A stretch of DNA of 64,000 nt, from positions 1,426,001 to 1,490,000 of the forward strand of contig NZ_CP012257.1 of the NCBI RefSeq assembly GCF_001277175.1, in the 5' to 3' direction. The notes beneath the pieces are model-generated. The model saw only the letters and a program-made list of their open reading frames with translations. It was not told the DNA's origin and ran no database searches. The position numbers and the translations under genes are program-made. The stretch comes from Cronobacter universalis NCTC 9529 (lineage in GTDB: Bacteria > Pseudomonadota > Gammaproteobacteria > Enterobacterales > Enterobacteriaceae). Of this stretch, positions 20,031 through 30,353 are shown in pieces; the stretch's first letter is position 1; each line of letters starts with the position of its first letter.

Positions 20031-20091
20031 GGCGGCACAACGACCAATCCCCTAACAGAAGACGCGATCATGAAGGAATACAGGGTTTCGC

Positions 20092-21012
20092 ATGTTTAGC
20101 TACATCATAAAACGCCTGCTGGGGCTTATCCCGACGCTGCTCATTGTCGCGGTGCTGGTGTTTTTGTTTGTTCATCTGCTGCCGGGCGATCCGGCGCGCC
20201 TGGTCGCCGGGCCGGAGGCGGATTCGCAGGTCATTGAACTCGTGCGCCATCAGCTCGGGCTCGATCAGCCGCTCTGGCAGCAGTTCTGGCACTACATCAG
20301 CAACGTGGTGCGCGGCGATTTCGGCACCTCGCTGGTGTCGCGTCGTCCGGTATCGGAAGAGATAGCCAGCCGCTTTATGCCGACCTTCTGGCTGACGCTC
20401 GCCAGCATGAGCTGGGCGATGATCTTCGGGCTCGCCGCCGGGATTGTCGCGGCGGTGTGGCGCAACCGCTGGCCGGATCGCCTGAGCATGACGCTCGCGG
20501 TCTCCGGCATTTCGTTCCCCGCGTTCGCCCTCGGTATGCTGCTGATGCATATTTTCTCGGTGCAGCTCGGCTGGTTGCCCACCGTTGGCGCCGATACCTG
20601 GCGGCACTATATCCTGCCGTCGCTGACGCTCGGCGCGGCCGTGGCGGCCGTCATGGCGCGTTTCACCCGCGCCTCCTTCGTGGATGTGCTGAGCGAAGAC
20701 TATATGCGCACCGCCCGCGCCAAAGGCGTGAGCGAAAAGTGGGTTATCCTGAAACATAGCCTGCGCAACGCCATGATCCCGGTCGTCACCATGATGGGTC
20801 TACAGTTCGGCTTTCTGCTGGGCGGCTCTATCGTAGTGGAGAAGGTTTTTAACTGGCCAGGGCTGGGGCGTCTGCTGGTGGATTCCGTGGAGATGCGCGA
20901 CTACCCGGTCATTCAGGCCGAGGTGTTGCTGTTCTCGCTCGAATTTATTCTTATCAACTTAGTGGTGGATGTGCTCTACGCCGCCATTAACCCGGCTATC
21001 AGGTACAAGTAA
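20092..21012 (+). CDS. gsiC: Glutathione ABC importer permease GsiC
   Basis: GsiC is one of two inner-membrane permeases of the glutathione importer. The 306-residue protein begins [37 protein letters not shown], a typical DppB-type first helix, and has the EAA loop [25 protein letters not shown] that contacts the ATPase. The C-terminus ([14 protein letters not shown]) is as in E. coli. It is followed after two bases by gsiD. Confidence 0.94.
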   Translation: MFSYIIKRLLGLIPTLLIVAVLVFLFVHLLPGDPARLVAGPEADSQVIELVRHQLGLDQPLWQQFWHYISNVVRGDFGTSLVSRRPVSEEIASRFMPTFWLTLASMSWAMIFGLAAGIVAAVWRNRWPDRLSMTLAVSGISFPAFALGMLLMHIFSVQLGWLPTVGADTWRHYILPSLTLGAAVAAVMARFTRASFVDVLSEDYMRTARAKGVSEKWVILKHSLRNAMIPVVTMMGLQFGFLLGGSIVVEKVFNWPGLGRLLVDSVEMRDYPVIQAEVLLFSLEFILINLVVDVLYAAINPAIRYK

Positions 21013-21014
21013 GG

Positions 21015-21926
21015 ATGCGACTTTTCAACTGGCGCCGACAGGCGATTTTAAACGGCCTGCCCACCGTTCGCCCGCAGCAGACGCGCACGCCGTGGCATGA
21101 ATTCTGGCATCGCCTCAAACGCCAGCCGGTGGCGCTGGTGGCGGGCGGCTTCGTCCTGCTATTGATAGCGCTGGCGCTGTTCGCGCCGTGGATTGCGCCG
21201 TTCGACGCGGAAAACTATTTCGATTACGACCGCCTGAATGAAGGGCCGTCGATGGTGCACTGGTTCGGCGTCGATTCGCTGGGACGCGATATTTTCAGCC
21301 GCGTGATTGTCGGCGCGCGGATTTCGCTCGCCGCCGGGGTGTTTGCGGTGCTCACTGGGGCGCTTATCGGCACCGTGCTGGGGCTGCTGGCGGGCTTTTA
21401 CGAAGGATGGTGGGACCGGGTGATTATGCGCATCTGCGACGTGCTGTTCGCCTTTCCGGGCATTCTGCTCGCCATCGCCGTGGTGGCGGTGATGGGCAGC
21501 GGGATGGCGAATGTCATTATCGCCGTGGCGATCTTCAGTATCCCGGCCTTTGCCCGTCTGGTGCGCGGCAATACGCTGGTGCTGAAGCACCAGACGTTTA
21601 TTGAATCGGCGCGCAGCATCGGCGCGTCGGATGCGACTATTCTGTTTCGCCATATCCTGCCGGGGACGGTGTCGTCGATTGTGGTCTATTTCACCATGCG
21701 CATTGGCACGTCGATTATCTCCGCCGCCAGCCTGTCGTTTCTGGGGCTTGGCGCGCAGCCGCCGACGCCGGAGTGGGGCGCGATGTTAAACGAGGCCCGC
21801 GCGGATATGGTGATGGCCCCGCATGTGGCGATTTTCCCGAGCCTTGCGATTTTCCTGACGGTGCTGGCGTTTAATCTGTTGGGCGACGGGTTGCGCGACG
21901 CGCTGGATCCGAAGATTAAGGGGTAG
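21015..21926 (+). CDS. gsiD: Glutathione ABC importer permease GsiD
   Basis: GsiD is the second membrane permease, of DppC type, 303 residues. Seen are the N-terminal [24 protein letters not shown] helix, [21 protein letters not shown], and the EAA loop [24 protein letters not shown]. The C-terminal [17 protein letters not shown] is the family ending. In E. coli pdeI and dgcI lie between gsiD and rimO; here a degenerate REP and a bidirectional terminator are followed directly by convergent rimO. Confidence 0.94.
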   Translation: MRLFNWRRQAILNGLPTVRPQQTRTPWHEFWHRLKRQPVALVAGGFVLLLIALALFAPWIAPFDAENYFDYDRLNEGPSMVHWFGVDSLGRDIFSRVIVGARISLAAGVFAVLTGALIGTVLGLLAGFYEGWWDRVIMRICDVLFAFPGILLAIAVVAVMGSGMANVIIAVAIFSIPAFARLVRGNTLVLKHQTFIESARSIGASDATILFRHILPGTVSSIVVYFTMRIGTSIISAASLSFLGLGAQPPTPEWGAMLNEARADMVMAPHVAIFPSLAIFLTVLAFNLLGDGLRDALDPKIKG

Positions 21927-21954
21927 GGCGGGAAGTGGTGGGTGCGCACCCGCC
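21923..21954. repeat. Degenerate REP-like element after gsiD
   Basis: GTAGGGCGGG followed by GGTGGGTGCGCACCCGCC is a shortened version of the palindrome that recurs in this window; it begins inside the gsiD stop region. Confidence 0.55.
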
Positions 21955-21973
21955 GATGCAACGCATCCGCCAT

Positions 21974-22000
21974 AAAAAAGGCTGCCACCGGCAGCCTTTT
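21974..22000. terminator. Bidirectional terminator between gsiD and rimO
   Basis: AAAAAAGGCTGCC-ACC-GGCAGCCTTTT forms a GC-rich 7-bp stem (extended by A-T pairs) with T-runs on both strands, between convergent genes. Confidence 0.85.
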
Positions 22001-22023
22001 CACTTTCACGTCGCGCAGAAACC

Positions 22024-23349
22024 TTATACCAGGCTCCCCCACAGATCATACTCGTCGGCATTTTCCACCTTCACGCGCACCACATCGCCCGGCTTCAGTG
22101 TGGTTTCCCCGTTTAGGTACACCGCGCCGTCAATCTCCGGGGCGTCCGCCATGCTGCGGCCAATCGCGCCTTCCTCGTCCACCTCATCAACGATGACCAG
22201 GATCTCGCGGCCCACTTTCTCCTGCAGGCGTTCGGCGGAAATCTGCTGCTGCAACGCCATAAAGCGGTTCCAGCGCTCTTCTTTCACCTCTTCCGGCACC
22301 TGATCCGCCAGATCGTTGGCGGTCGCGCCTTCAACCGGGCTGTACTTAAAGCAGCCCACGCGATCCAGACGCGCCTCTTTCAGGAAATCCAGCAGCATCT
22401 GGAAATCTTCTTCGGTTTCGCCAGGGAAGCCGACGATAAATGTCGAACGCAGGGTCAGATCCGGGCAGATCTCGCGCCACTGCTTGATTCGCGCCAGCTG
22501 GCGGTCTACCGAACCCGGACGCTTCATCAGCTTCAGGATACGCGGACTGGCGTGCTGTAACGGGATATCCAGATACGGCAGGATTTTGCCTTCCGCCATC
22601 AGCGGGATCACATCGTCTACATGCGGGTAGGGGTAGACGTAATGCAGACGCACCCAGACGCCCAGCTTCGCGAGCTGTTCGCACAGGCTCACCATGCTGG
22701 TTTTGACCGGGGAACCGTTCCAGAAACCGGTGCGGTGTTTCACATCCACGCCGTAAGCGGAAGTGTCCTGCGAAATCACCAGCAGCTCTTTGACGCCCGC
22801 CTCCACCAGACGTTTCGCCTCGGCCAGCACATCGCCAATCGGACGGCTGTCGAGATCGCCGCGCATCGACGGGATAATGCAGAAGGTGCAGCGATGGTTG
22901 CAGCCTTCGGAAATTTTGAGATAGGCGTAGTGGCGCGGCGTCAGCTTCACGCCCTGCTCCGGCACCAGGCTCAAGAACGGGTTGTGCTTAGGCTTCGGCA
23001 CATAGTGATGAACATGTTGCAGCACCTGCTCGTAGCTGTGCGGCCCGGTGATCTCCAGCACTTTCGGGTGCACTTCGCGGATCTGGTCTTCTTTCGCGCC
23101 GAGACAGCCGGTGACAATCACCTTGCCGTTTTCATTCAGCGCCTCGCCGATGGCCTCCAGCGACTCCTGCACCGCGCTGTCGATAAACCCGCAGGTGTTG
23201 ACGATAACCATATCGGCGTCGTCATAGCGTGGCACCACGTCATAACCCTCGGTGCGAAGCTCTGTCAGGATGCGTTCAGAGTCCACCAGGTTTTTTGGGC
23301 AGCCCAGCGAAACGAAGCCGATCTTTGGCTGCTGCATTACATTGCTCAT
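22024..23349 (-). CDS. rimO: Ribosomal protein S12 methylthiotransferase RimO
   Basis: RimO is a radical-SAM methylthiotransferase that modifies Asp89 of ribosomal protein S12. The 441 residues contain the N-terminal UPF0004 domain with cluster cysteines ([27 protein letters not shown]), the radical-SAM motif [18 protein letters not shown] (CxxxCxxC) and a C-terminal TRAM domain ([25 protein letters not shown]). Length and ends match E. coli. bssR, which follows it in E. coli between rimO and yliI, is absent here. Confidence 0.97.
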   Translation of the reverse strand: MSNVMQQPKIGFVSLGCPKNLVDSERILTELRTEGYDVVPRYDDADMVIVNTCGFIDSAVQESLEAIGEALNENGKVIVTGCLGAKEDQIREVHPKVLEITGPHSYEQVLQHVHHYVPKPKHNPFLSLVPEQGVKLTPRHYAYLKISEGCNHRCTFCIIPSMRGDLDSRPIGDVLAEAKRLVEAGVKELLVISQDTSAYGVDVKHRTGFWNGSPVKTSMVSLCEQLAKLGVWVRLHYVYPYPHVDDVIPLMAEGKILPYLDIPLQHASPRILKLMKRPGSVDRQLARIKQWREICPDLTLRSTFIVGFPGETEEDFQMLLDFLKEARLDRVGCFKYSPVEGATANDLADQVPEEVKEERWNRFMALQQQISAERLQEKVGREILVIVDEVDEEGAIGRSMADAPEIDGAVYLNGETTLKPGDVVRVKVENADEYDLWGSLV

Positions 23350-23520
23350 AGGTCAAAAATTCATCATTTATGGAGTTATCAGGGCGGGGATTTTACAGAG
23401 GTTGGTGGGAAAATTGTACTGGTATCTTATGGTCCCCGCGATGTTAAAGATTTTGTAAAAGTCAGCCGGGCCGTTCTGCGGCTGGCTACCCTTAATCGGG
23501 ACTGCCATAAGGAGAACGCC

Positions 23521-24633
23521 ATGCCGCTACGCTCGCCCCATTTACTCGCTCTGCTGCTCGTTGTGAGCGCCTCCGCCGCCGCGCTGCCTGCAAAGGTGGA
23601 TGTGCTTGCCGATAATCTCGAAAACCCGTGGTCGCTGGCGTTTTTGCCCGATAACCAGGGCATGCTGATAACGCTTCGCGGCGGCGAGCTGAAACGCTGG
23701 CAGCCAGGCAAAGGGCTTTCCGCGGCCATCTCTGGCGTGCCCACGGTCTGGCATCAGGGGCAGGGCGGTCTGCTGGACGTGGTGCTGGCGCCCGATTTTA
23801 ACGACAGCCGCCGCGTCTGGCTGAGTTACGCCGAAGGCGGCAGCGACGGTAAAGCGGGCACCGCGGTGGGCTATGGTCGGCTTAGCGACGATATGCAGCG
23901 GCTGGAGAATTTTAAGGTCGTGTTCCGCCAGCAGCCGAAGCTCTCGGTCGGCAACCATTTCGGCGGGCGTATGGCGTTTGACGGTAAAGGCCATCTGTTT
24001 ATCGCGCTTGGCGAAAACAACCAGCGCCCGACGGCGCAGGATCTCGATAAGCTCCAGGGCAAGGTGGTGCGCCTGACGGAGAACGGCGACGTGCCGAAGG
24101 ATAACCCGTTTGTCGGCAAACAGGGCGTGCGCCCGGAGATCTGGTCTTATGGCATTCGCAATCCGCAGGGGCTGGCGCTCAACCCGTGGAGCCAGACGAT
24201 ATGGCTTAACGAGCACGGCCCGAAAGGCGGCGATGAAATTAATATTCCCGAAGCGGGCAAAAACTACGGCTGGCCGCTTGCCACCTGGGGCATCAATTAC
24301 AGCGGCGAGCCTATTCCGGAGGCCAAAGGCGGCGAAGCGCCGGGCACCGAACAGCCGCTGTTCTACTGGAAAGTCTCGCCCGCGGTGAGCGGCATGGCGT
24401 TTTATAACGCCGACAAATTTCCACAGTGGAAAAACAAGCTGTTTATCGGCGCGCTCAAGGAGCAGAACCTGATCCAGCTGTCGGTCAACGGCAATCAAGT
24501 GACGGAAGATGGCCGACTGCTGGAGAAAGAGAATAAACGCATTCGCGACGTGCGCGTCGGGCCGGACGGCTTTCTGTATGTGCTGACCGACGAAACCGAC
24601 GGTCAGCTGCTGAAAGTCAGCCCCGCGTCGTGA
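23521..24633 (+). CDS. yliI: PQQ-dependent soluble aldose sugar dehydrogenase YliI
   Basis: This periplasmic six-bladed beta-propeller oxidises aldoses with PQQ and calcium. The 370-residue protein has a signal peptide (LLALLLVVSASAAALP) and GDH-family motifs: NPWSLAFLPD, GGLLDVVLAPDF, FGGRMAFDGKGHLFIALGE, YGIRNPQGLALNP and NEHGPKGGDEIN. ATG 23521 has AAGGAGAAC upstream; the much longer frame upstream is antisense to rimO. Its stop is immediately followed by the stop of convergent gstB, with no intergenic base. Confidence 0.93.
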   Translation: MPLRSPHLLALLLVVSASAAALPAKVDVLADNLENPWSLAFLPDNQGMLITLRGGELKRWQPGKGLSAAISGVPTVWHQGQGGLLDVVLAPDFNDSRRVWLSYAEGGSDGKAGTAVGYGRLSDDMQRLENFKVVFRQQPKLSVGNHFGGRMAFDGKGHLFIALGENNQRPTAQDLDKLQGKVVRLTENGDVPKDNPFVGKQGVRPEIWSYGIRNPQGLALNPWSQTIWLNEHGPKGGDEINIPEAGKNYGWPLATWGINYSGEPIPEAKGGEAPGTEQPLFYWKVSPAVSGMAFYNADKFPQWKNKLFIGALKEQNLIQLSVNGNQVTEDGRLLEKENKRIRDVRVGPDGFLYVLTDETDGQLLKVSPAS

Positions 24634-25260
24634 TCAGCTCACCGGGATCATGACGATATTGCGAAACGCCGGGCGCTCGGTGAGCTGCTGATACCAGCGC
24701 TCCAGGTGCGGGCGCGGCGTCCATTCGATGCCCACGTTAAAGAGGTTATAGATGTGCGGGGCAGGCGCCATATCGGCGATGCCGAACGCGTCGCCGGAGA
24801 GCCACGGCGTTTTCGCCAGTTCGGCGTCAAGAATGGCGAACAGCGCGTCGCACTGCTTTTTGCTCTCTTCAATCAGCGCCGGATCGCGCTGCTCGGGCGG
24901 CGTGCGCACGAGGCTGAAGACGACGCCGCGGTGCGGGGCGGGCAGCGTGCTGATGGCCCAGTCCATCCACTTTTCGCCGCGGGCGCGCTCAACGGGGCTT
25001 TCCAGCCACAGACGGCCCTGGCCATACTGCGCCGCCAGATAACGCACGATGGCGTTCGATTCCCACAGCACCAGACCAGTTTCATCGTCGCGCAGGCACG
25101 GCACCAGCCCGTTCGGGTTCATTTCCAGATAATCCGCGTCGTGGTTAACGCCATATTTGCCGCCCGCCGGAATGCGGTTATACGGCAGCTCCAGCTCTTC
25201 CAGACACCACAGCACCTTCTTCACGTTAGTGGAATTTTCTCGACCCCATACGGTAATCAT
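24634..25260 (-). CDS. gstB: Glutathione S-transferase GstB (YliJ)
   Basis: GstB is a cytosolic glutathione transferase; the E. coli enzyme acts on bromoacetate-type electrophiles. The 208-residue product opens with [27 protein letters not shown] (thioredoxin-fold domain with the binding segment [25 protein letters not shown]) and ends in an all-helical domain ([16 protein letters not shown]). The start at 25260 has AAGGAG upstream. It is back-to-back with yliI. Confidence 0.93.
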   Translation of the reverse strand: MITVWGRENSTNVKKVLWCLEELELPYNRIPAGGKYGVNHDADYLEMNPNGLVPCLRDDETGLVLWESNAIVRYLAAQYGQGRLWLESPVERARGEKWMDWAISTLPAPHRGVVFSLVRTPPEQRDPALIEESKKQCDALFAILDAELAKTPWLSGDAFGIADMAPAPHIYNLFNVGIEWTPRPHLERWYQQLTERPAFRNIVMIPVS

Positions 25261-25506
25261 ATCTTGCTCCTTTGCAGATGAACGATGCCGCGGCGACGGC
25301 GCGCCACGAAGATATTCCATGGTGGAATAATCCCCACGCTTTCGCAACTCCCTGAAAATGCCGTGTCACTTTGTGACCGGAAAGTGAAACTTTAAAAACT
25401 TTACCCCCGCGCTGTTTCATTGATGGCGTTTGTGCGTTATTACTCATCTTTTCACCGATACGGTTGATTTGTAGTAGTTTCTGGAATGGATATTCAGGTG
25501 GCTCTT

Positions 25507-26718
25507 ATGACCTCATTCTCACGCTCCGGCGCTCGTCGCGTGCTGGCTCTCTCAGGCGCGTTTCTTTTAATTTCTCTCTCCACCGCCCACGCGGCCGACC
25601 CGATGGCGCCCGCCGCGCCGGACGTCGACGCCCGCGCCTGGATCCTGATGGACTACCACAGCGGCAAAGTGCTGGCGGAAGGCAACGCGGATGAAAAACT
25701 CGATCCGGCGAGCCTCACCAAACTGATGACCAGCTATGTGGTCGGCCAGGCGCTGAAGGCAGGTAAAATTCATCTCGATGATAAAGTGACCGTCGGCAAA
25801 GACGCCTGGGCGACCGGTAACCCGGCGCTGCGCGGCTCGTCGCTGATGTTTTTAAAACCCGGCGATCAGGTGTCGGTGGCCGATCTCAACAAAGGCGTGA
25901 TTATTCAGTCCGGCAACGACGCCAGTATTGCCATCGCCGATTATGTGGCGGGCAGCCAGGACGCGTTTGTCAGCCTGATGAACGGTTACGCGCAGCGCCT
26001 CGGCCTGACTAACACGACCTTTAAAACGGTTCACGGCCTCGATGCGCCGGGGCAGTTCAGCACCGCGCGCGATATGGCGCTGCTCGGCAAGGCGCTGATC
26101 CACGACGTGCCGGATGAGTACGCCATCCATAAAGAGAAAGAGTTTACGTTCAATAAGATCCGCCAGCCGAACCGCAACCGACTGTTGTGGAGCAGCAGCA
26201 TGAACGTCGATGGAATGAAAACCGGCACCACGGCGGGCGCGGGCTATAACCTGGTCGCCTCGGCGACGCAGGGCGATATGCGCCTGATCTCCGTCGTGCT
26301 GGGCGCGAAAACCGACGGCATTCGCTTTCGTGAATCGGAAAAGCTGCTGACCTGGGGCTTCCGCTTCTTTGAAACCGTCACGCCGATTAAACCGGATGCC
26401 GCGTTCGTCAACCAGCGCGTCTGGTTTGGCGACAGCAGCGAAGTGAAACTTGGCGCGGGCGAGGCGGGCTCGGTGACGATCCCGAAAGGCCAGCTGAAAA
26501 ACCTGAAAGCTACGTATACGCTGAATTCGCCGCAGCTTACCGCGCCGCTGAAGCAGGGCCAGGTGGTCGGCACCATCGATTTTCAGCTGAACGGCAAGAG
26601 CATCGAGCAGCGCCCGCTGGTGGTCATGGAAGCGGTAAATGAAGGCGGCTTCTTCAGCCGGATGTGGGATTTCGTGCTGATGAAATTCCACCAGTGGTTC
26701 GGGAGCTGGTTCTCGTAA
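25507..26718 (+). CDS. dacC: D-alanyl-D-alanine carboxypeptidase DacC (PBP6)
   Basis: DacC trims the terminal D-Ala from peptidoglycan pentapeptides. The 403-residue protein has a signal peptide ending in AHA-ADP, the serine nucleophile motif SLTK (DPASLTKLM), the SGN motif (IQSGNDAS) and the KTG motif ([10 protein letters not shown]), then a C-terminal PBP5_C domain and the amphipathic membrane anchor [20 protein letters not shown] 25507 (AGGTGG upstream) is preferred to 25486. A hairpin terminator follows and overlaps the end of convergent deoR. Confidence 0.95.
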   Translation: MTSFSRSGARRVLALSGAFLLISLSTAHAADPMAPAAPDVDARAWILMDYHSGKVLAEGNADEKLDPASLTKLMTSYVVGQALKAGKIHLDDKVTVGKDAWATGNPALRGSSLMFLKPGDQVSVADLNKGVIIQSGNDASIAIADYVAGSQDAFVSLMNGYAQRLGLTNTTFKTVHGLDAPGQFSTARDMALLGKALIHDVPDEYAIHKEKEFTFNKIRQPNRNRLLWSSSMNVDGMKTGTTAGAGYNLVASATQGDMRLISVVLGAKTDGIRFRESEKLLTWGFRFFETVTPIKPDAAFVNQRVWFGDSSEVKLGAGEAGSVTIPKGQLKNLKATYTLNSPQLTAPLKQGQVVGTIDFQLNGKSIEQRPLVVMEAVNEGGFFSRMWDFVLMKFHQWFGSWFS

Positions 26719-26722
26719 CCGT

Positions 26723-26748
26723 GCGCTCCCGTTTCGCGGGAGCGTTTA
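26723..26748 (+). terminator. Terminator between dacC and deoR
   Basis: GCGCTCCCG-TTT-CGCGGGAGCG forms a strong stem followed by TTTA on the plus strand; its edge touches the deoR stop codon. The T-run is short. Confidence 0.55.
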
Positions 26749-27510
26749 CCACATCACGCTGATGTTCGCCGCCTGCGCCCAGGCGATAAACGCGTCGTCG
26801 GGCATGCGGTCAGTCGCGATAGTATCGAACGCCTCAAGCGGCCCCATGCAGGCGGGCCGCACCTGCCCAAACTTACTGTGATCGGCCACGATGACATGAC
26901 GCTGGGCCATCTCCAGCGCCCAGTGTTTCACCGGCAATTCGTCGAGATTAAAACAGGTCGCGCCATACTGCGGATGCACGCCCGCCGCTGAAAAAAAGGC
27001 GATATCGGGGCAGAGATTGCGCAGCGTCTCCTGGAAGTTCAGCGGCTTGAAAATGGCGTTGCTGGCGTGGAATTCGCCGCCGCAGAGAATAACGCGGCAG
27101 TGCGGTTTCTCCTGGAGCGCCAGAAAGGTGTTAAGCGAATAGCAGATGCCGGTAAAGGGCAGGGCGTCGTCCAGCGCGTCGATGACCCACGGCGTGGTGG
27201 TGCCGCAGTCGAAAAAGAGCGTCTGGTGCGGGCGGGCGAGCGACGCCGCGAGCGCGGCCGCGTGGCGTTTCTCCTCCACCAGCCGGGTCTGCTCATCGCT
27301 TAACAGGTAGCGGCTTACCGCCACGCCGCGCGGCTCCAGCACTATGTAGCCGCCAAGCAGCGTGACCGGCGCGTCATTGCCCTGCAGGTCGCGGCGAATC
27401 GTCATCTCCGAGACGCCCAGCAGCGCCGCCGCCTCTTTGAGATGCATTTTATCCTGTCGCTTCAGTGCCTGTAGCAGTTGCGCCAGTCGCTCGTCACGCC
27501 GCGTTTCCAT
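26746..27510 (-). CDS. deoR: Deoxyribose operon repressor DeoR
   Basis: DeoR represses nucleoside catabolism genes (deoCABD and others) and is released by deoxyribose-5-phosphate. The 254 residues contain an N-terminal helix-turn-helix (LHLKEAAALLGVSEMTIRRDLQ pattern about residues 22-43) and the sugar-phosphate sensor domain with FFDCGTTTPWVIDALDD and SLNTFLALQEKPHCR. Strong similarity to E. coli DeoR and the same position next to dacC support the name. It converges with dacC. Confidence 0.94.
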   Translation of the reverse strand: METRRDERLAQLLQALKRQDKMHLKEAAALLGVSEMTIRRDLQGNDAPVTLLGGYIVLEPRGVAVSRYLLSDEQTRLVEEKRHAAALAASLARPHQTLFFDCGTTTPWVIDALDDALPFTGICYSLNTFLALQEKPHCRVILCGGEFHASNAIFKPLNFQETLRNLCPDIAFFSAAGVHPQYGATCFNLDELPVKHWALEMAQRHVIVADHSKFGQVRPACMGPLEAFDTIATDRMPDDAFIAWAQAANISVMW

Positions 27511-27589
27511 AATCCCTCTTGCTCAACCCGGCGCCGCGCCCGTCGCGCGGCGCCTGAAAAGTCGTGCAATCTTACCTGTCGACCTGCGG

Positions 27590-28183
27590 TTAGTCACGCA
27601 CCCAGCCTTTACGGATGGGCAGGGCAAAACAGAAACGATAAAGCTGGCGCAGCGCGCGATAGAGCGGTTCGCCGAGCGGCGACCAGAGGATCTGCGCGCT
27701 CAGGCAGGCGAGCATCGCCACCAGCAGACCGCCCGCCATATCGAGCGGCCAGTGGACGCCCAGATAAACGCGCGACCAGGCGATCGCGCAGGCGACCGCC
27801 ATTAACAGCGCGCCAGACCAGACGCGGTGCCAGAAGAGAAACGCCAGCGCGAAGGTGAAAATCACGGTGCCGTGATCGCTTGGGTAGGAGTCGTCCGGCG
27901 CGTGCGGCAGGAACTGATGACCGAGGCCGACCACAAACGGGCGCGGATGCGGAAACAGATGACCGGCAACCCAGGAAACGGCAAGGCTGATGAGCAGCGC
28001 CAGCGCGAACTTCACCACCAGCCGGCGCTCGCCAGGCCGCCAGAGCCAGAGCACCGCCGGCAGCAGCGGCACAATCGAGATAAGATCGCGGGCGATAAAC
28101 GTCGCCAGCGCGATAAGCCAGCCCGGCGACGCGGGCGTCGCGTTAATGTGCAAAAACAGAAATTGATTCAACGCTTCCATCAT
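27590..28183 (-). CDS. ybjG: Undecaprenyl-diphosphatase YbjG
   Basis: YbjG dephosphorylates undecaprenyl pyrophosphate at the outer face of the inner membrane to recycle the lipid carrier. The 197-residue, six-helix PAP2 protein has SYPSDHGTVIF and SRVYLGVHWPLDMAGG, the second and third phosphatase motifs, and the E. coli-like C-terminus CFALPIRKGWVRD. Its start overlaps the stop of an upstream second PAP2 gene (ATGA type), so the two form an operon. A PmrA-like box lies upstream of that operon. Confidence 0.93.
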   Translation of the reverse strand: MMEALNQFLFLHINATPASPGWLIALATFIARDLISIVPLLPAVLWLWRPGERRLVVKFALALLISLAVSWVAGHLFPHPRPFVVGLGHQFLPHAPDDSYPSDHGTVIFTFALAFLFWHRVWSGALLMAVACAIAWSRVYLGVHWPLDMAGGLLVAMLACLSAQILWSPLGEPLYRALRQLYRFCFALPIRKGWVRD

Positions 28184-28920
28184 AGGGTTGCGGGTTCCTT
28201 ATTCATCAATGTGGTGGTCACGCCCCACGTCACCACCTGCGTGAGCCACACCCACCAGCCTGCCCACAGGTTATGGGTGAAGAAATGCGCGCCGCGCATC
28301 ACCTGGCCGAAGCCCATCGCGAGCCCCAGCGCAATGCCTGCCGCCAGCGCCAGCCGGGCGTATCCCGGATGTTCGCGCTTAAGGCCGAACCAGAGGCCCA
28401 TCACCATAAAACCGCTGGAGGCGTGGCCGCCGGGAAAACAGCGGCCAGGGCCGCTGCCGTCGGGCGCCGCGCCGAAGAGCGGATAAGAGAGCGCCTTTCC
28501 GCCATACTCAACGAGATCCCACGGACAGCTGTGATGGCTGGTGGCTTTCAGGATACCGACCACGGCGGCCCCGAGGCCCATCAGCACCGCGACCATTACC
28601 CAGCGCGGATGGCGACGAATCACGCCATACAGCAGGCTCCCGACGGCGACCGCGATGGCGCAATATTTGGCGAGCCGGTGGTTGAGCAGATCAAGCCAGG
28701 GGTTGTCCTGCCACGGAAAATTTCCTGCCGCGGCGTCAAACCACATCTGCGTCAGCCAGCGGTCCAGCGTTTCCGTGCGTGACAGCCAGGTGAACAGCAC
28801 GCCCAGCGCCGTTAACAGCGCGAGCTGACCAACATAAAAGCGCGCGGGCAGGGAATAAAGGGAGATTGTCTTATTTATCCGGGGCCTGGCGGGCCAGAAA
28901 AGCGGAGAAAAAGTACGCAT
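28180..28920 (-). CDS. PAP2-family membrane phosphatase upstream of ybjG
   Basis: This 246-residue inner-membrane protein has the three lipid-phosphatase motifs: KATSHHSCPWDL (motif 1 in variant form), CFPGGHASSGF (motif 2) and RGAHFFTHNLWAG (motif 3, His). It resembles the PAP2 proteins that act on lipid-linked phosphates or lipid A and sit in PmrA-controlled loci of other enterobacteria. It is not at this position in E. coli K-12. Overlap with ybjG implies co-expression, probably in response to cationic peptides or iron through PmrA if the upstream box is used. The precise substrate is unknown. Confidence 0.82.
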   Translation of the reverse strand: MRTFSPLFWPARPRINKTISLYSLPARFYVGQLALLTALGVLFTWLSRTETLDRWLTQMWFDAAAGNFPWQDNPWLDLLNHRLAKYCAIAVAVGSLLYGVIRRHPRWVMVAVLMGLGAAVVGILKATSHHSCPWDLVEYGGKALSYPLFGAAPDGSGPGRCFPGGHASSGFMVMGLWFGLKREHPGYARLALAAGIALGLAMGFGQVMRGAHFFTHNLWAGWWVWLTQVVTWGVTTTLMNKEPATL

Positions 28921-28966
28921 AGCGACGCCATCGGGAAGAGGAAAACCACCAGAATAAAGGGGCTAA

Positions 28967-28983
28967 CTTAAGAAAACCTTAAA
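28967..28983. promoter_or_regulatory. PmrA (BasR)-type box upstream of the PAP2-ybjG operon
   Basis: CTTAAG-AAAAC-CTTAAA is a direct repeat of the hexamer with 5-base spacing, matching the published PmrA/BasR box form YTTAAK-N5-YTTAAK. It lies 47 bp upstream of the PAP2 gene start and reads on the plus strand, away from that gene. mdfA starts 105 bp to the right. Confidence 0.6.
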
Positions 28984-29087
28984 CAACCGGGCGAAAGGCG
29001 CGCCACGCCCCGGTAGTCGCACACAATTCACTATCGCGCGGCGCGGCAATTCATTACACTTTGCGCGATTTTATGGATGGATGACTC

Positions 29088-30320
29088 ATGCAAACTCACG
29101 CAAACCGAACCGGACGTCTCGGACGCCAGGCGCTGCTGTTCCCGCTCTGCCTGGTGCTCTACGAATTCTCGACTTATATCGGCAACGACATGATCCAGCC
29201 GGGCATGCTCGCGGTCGTCGAACAGTATCAGGCGGGCGTTGAATGGGTGCCGACCTCCATGACCGCTTATCTCGCGGGCGGCATGTTTTTACAGTGGCTG
29301 CTCGGCCCGCTCTCTGATCGCATCGGCAGACGCCCCGTAATGCTGGCGGGCGTGGTGTGGTTTATCGTCACCTGCCTCGCCACGCTGCTGGCCCAGACCA
29401 TTGAGCAGTTCACCGTGCTGCGCTTTTTGCAGGGGATCAGCCTGTGTTTTATCGGCGCGGTAGGGTATGCGGCGATTCAGGAGTCGTTTGAAGAGGCGGT
29501 GTGCATCAAAATCACCGCGCTGATGGCGAACGTGGCGCTGATCGCGCCGCTGCTCGGGCCGCTGGTGGGCGCCGCCTGGGTGCACGCCGCGCCCTGGGAG
29601 ATGATGTTCGTGCTGTTCGCGGCGCTGGCGGCCATCTCTTTCTTTGGCCTGTGGCGCGCCATGCCGGAGACGGCCACGCGGCTTGGCGAGAAGCTGTCGC
29701 TGCGCGAGCTGGGCCGCGACTATAAAGCGGTGCTGAAAAACCTGCGGTTTGTGTCCGGGGCGCTGGCGATAGGCTTCGTCAGCCTGCCGCTGCTGGCGTG
29801 GATCGCGCAGTCGCCGGTCATTATCATCAGCGGCGAGCAGATGAGCACCTATGAGTATGGCCTGTTGCAGGTGCCGATTTTCGGCGCGCTGATTATCGGC
29901 AACCTGGTGCTGGCCAAGCTCACCGCGCGGCGCTCCGTGCGCTCGCTGATTGTGATGGGCGGCTGGCCGATGATGGCTGGGCTGGCGCTGGCGGCGCTCG
30001 CCACGGTGATTTCATCCCATGCCTACCTCTGGATGACGGCGGGGCTGAGCATCTACGCCTTCGGCATCGGCATAGCCAACGCGGGCCTGGTGCGCCTGAC
30101 GCTCTTTGCCAGCGACATCAGCAAAGGCACCGTCTCCGCGGCGATGGGCATGTTGCAGATGACCATTTTCACGGTGGGTATCGAAGTCAGCAAACACGCC
30201 TGGCTCGGCGGCGGCAACGCGCTGTTTAACCTGTTTAACTTCGCAAGCGGCCTGCTGTGGCTGGGCCTGATGGCGATTTTCCTGAAGGACAAAACCGTCG
30301 GCACCCGCCCGGAAGGCTAA
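29088..30320 (+). CDS. mdfA: Multidrug:H+ antiporter MdfA (Cmr)
   Basis: MdfA is a 12-TM DHA1-family exporter of cationic and neutral drugs, including chloramphenicol. The 410-residue protein keeps the TM1 acidic pair in [19 protein letters not shown] (Glu26 and Asp34 of the E. coli numbering), motif [14 protein letters not shown] and the TM4 arginine in [18 protein letters not shown]. Motif C is seen as [19 protein letters not shown]. Position beside ybjG and ybjI agrees with E. coli. Confidence 0.95.
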   Translation: MQTHANRTGRLGRQALLFPLCLVLYEFSTYIGNDMIQPGMLAVVEQYQAGVEWVPTSMTAYLAGGMFLQWLLGPLSDRIGRRPVMLAGVVWFIVTCLATLLAQTIEQFTVLRFLQGISLCFIGAVGYAAIQESFEEAVCIKITALMANVALIAPLLGPLVGAAWVHAAPWEMMFVLFAALAAISFFGLWRAMPETATRLGEKLSLRELGRDYKAVLKNLRFVSGALAIGFVSLPLLAWIAQSPVIIISGEQMSTYEYGLLQVPIFGALIIGNLVLAKLTARRSVRSLIVMGGWPMMAGLALAALATVISSHAYLWMTAGLSIYAFGIGIANAGLVRLTLFASDISKGTVSAAMGMLQMTIFTVGIEVSKHAWLGGGNALFNLFNFASGLLWLGLMAIFLKDKTVGTRPEG

Positions 30321-30353
30321 CGCATAACGCGGCGGCCCGTCCGGGCCGTCGCC

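Noticed and set aside
22621..23520. A long in-frame extension upstream of yliI
   Set aside because: It runs antisense through rimO; the yliI signal peptide and ribosome site place the start at 23521.
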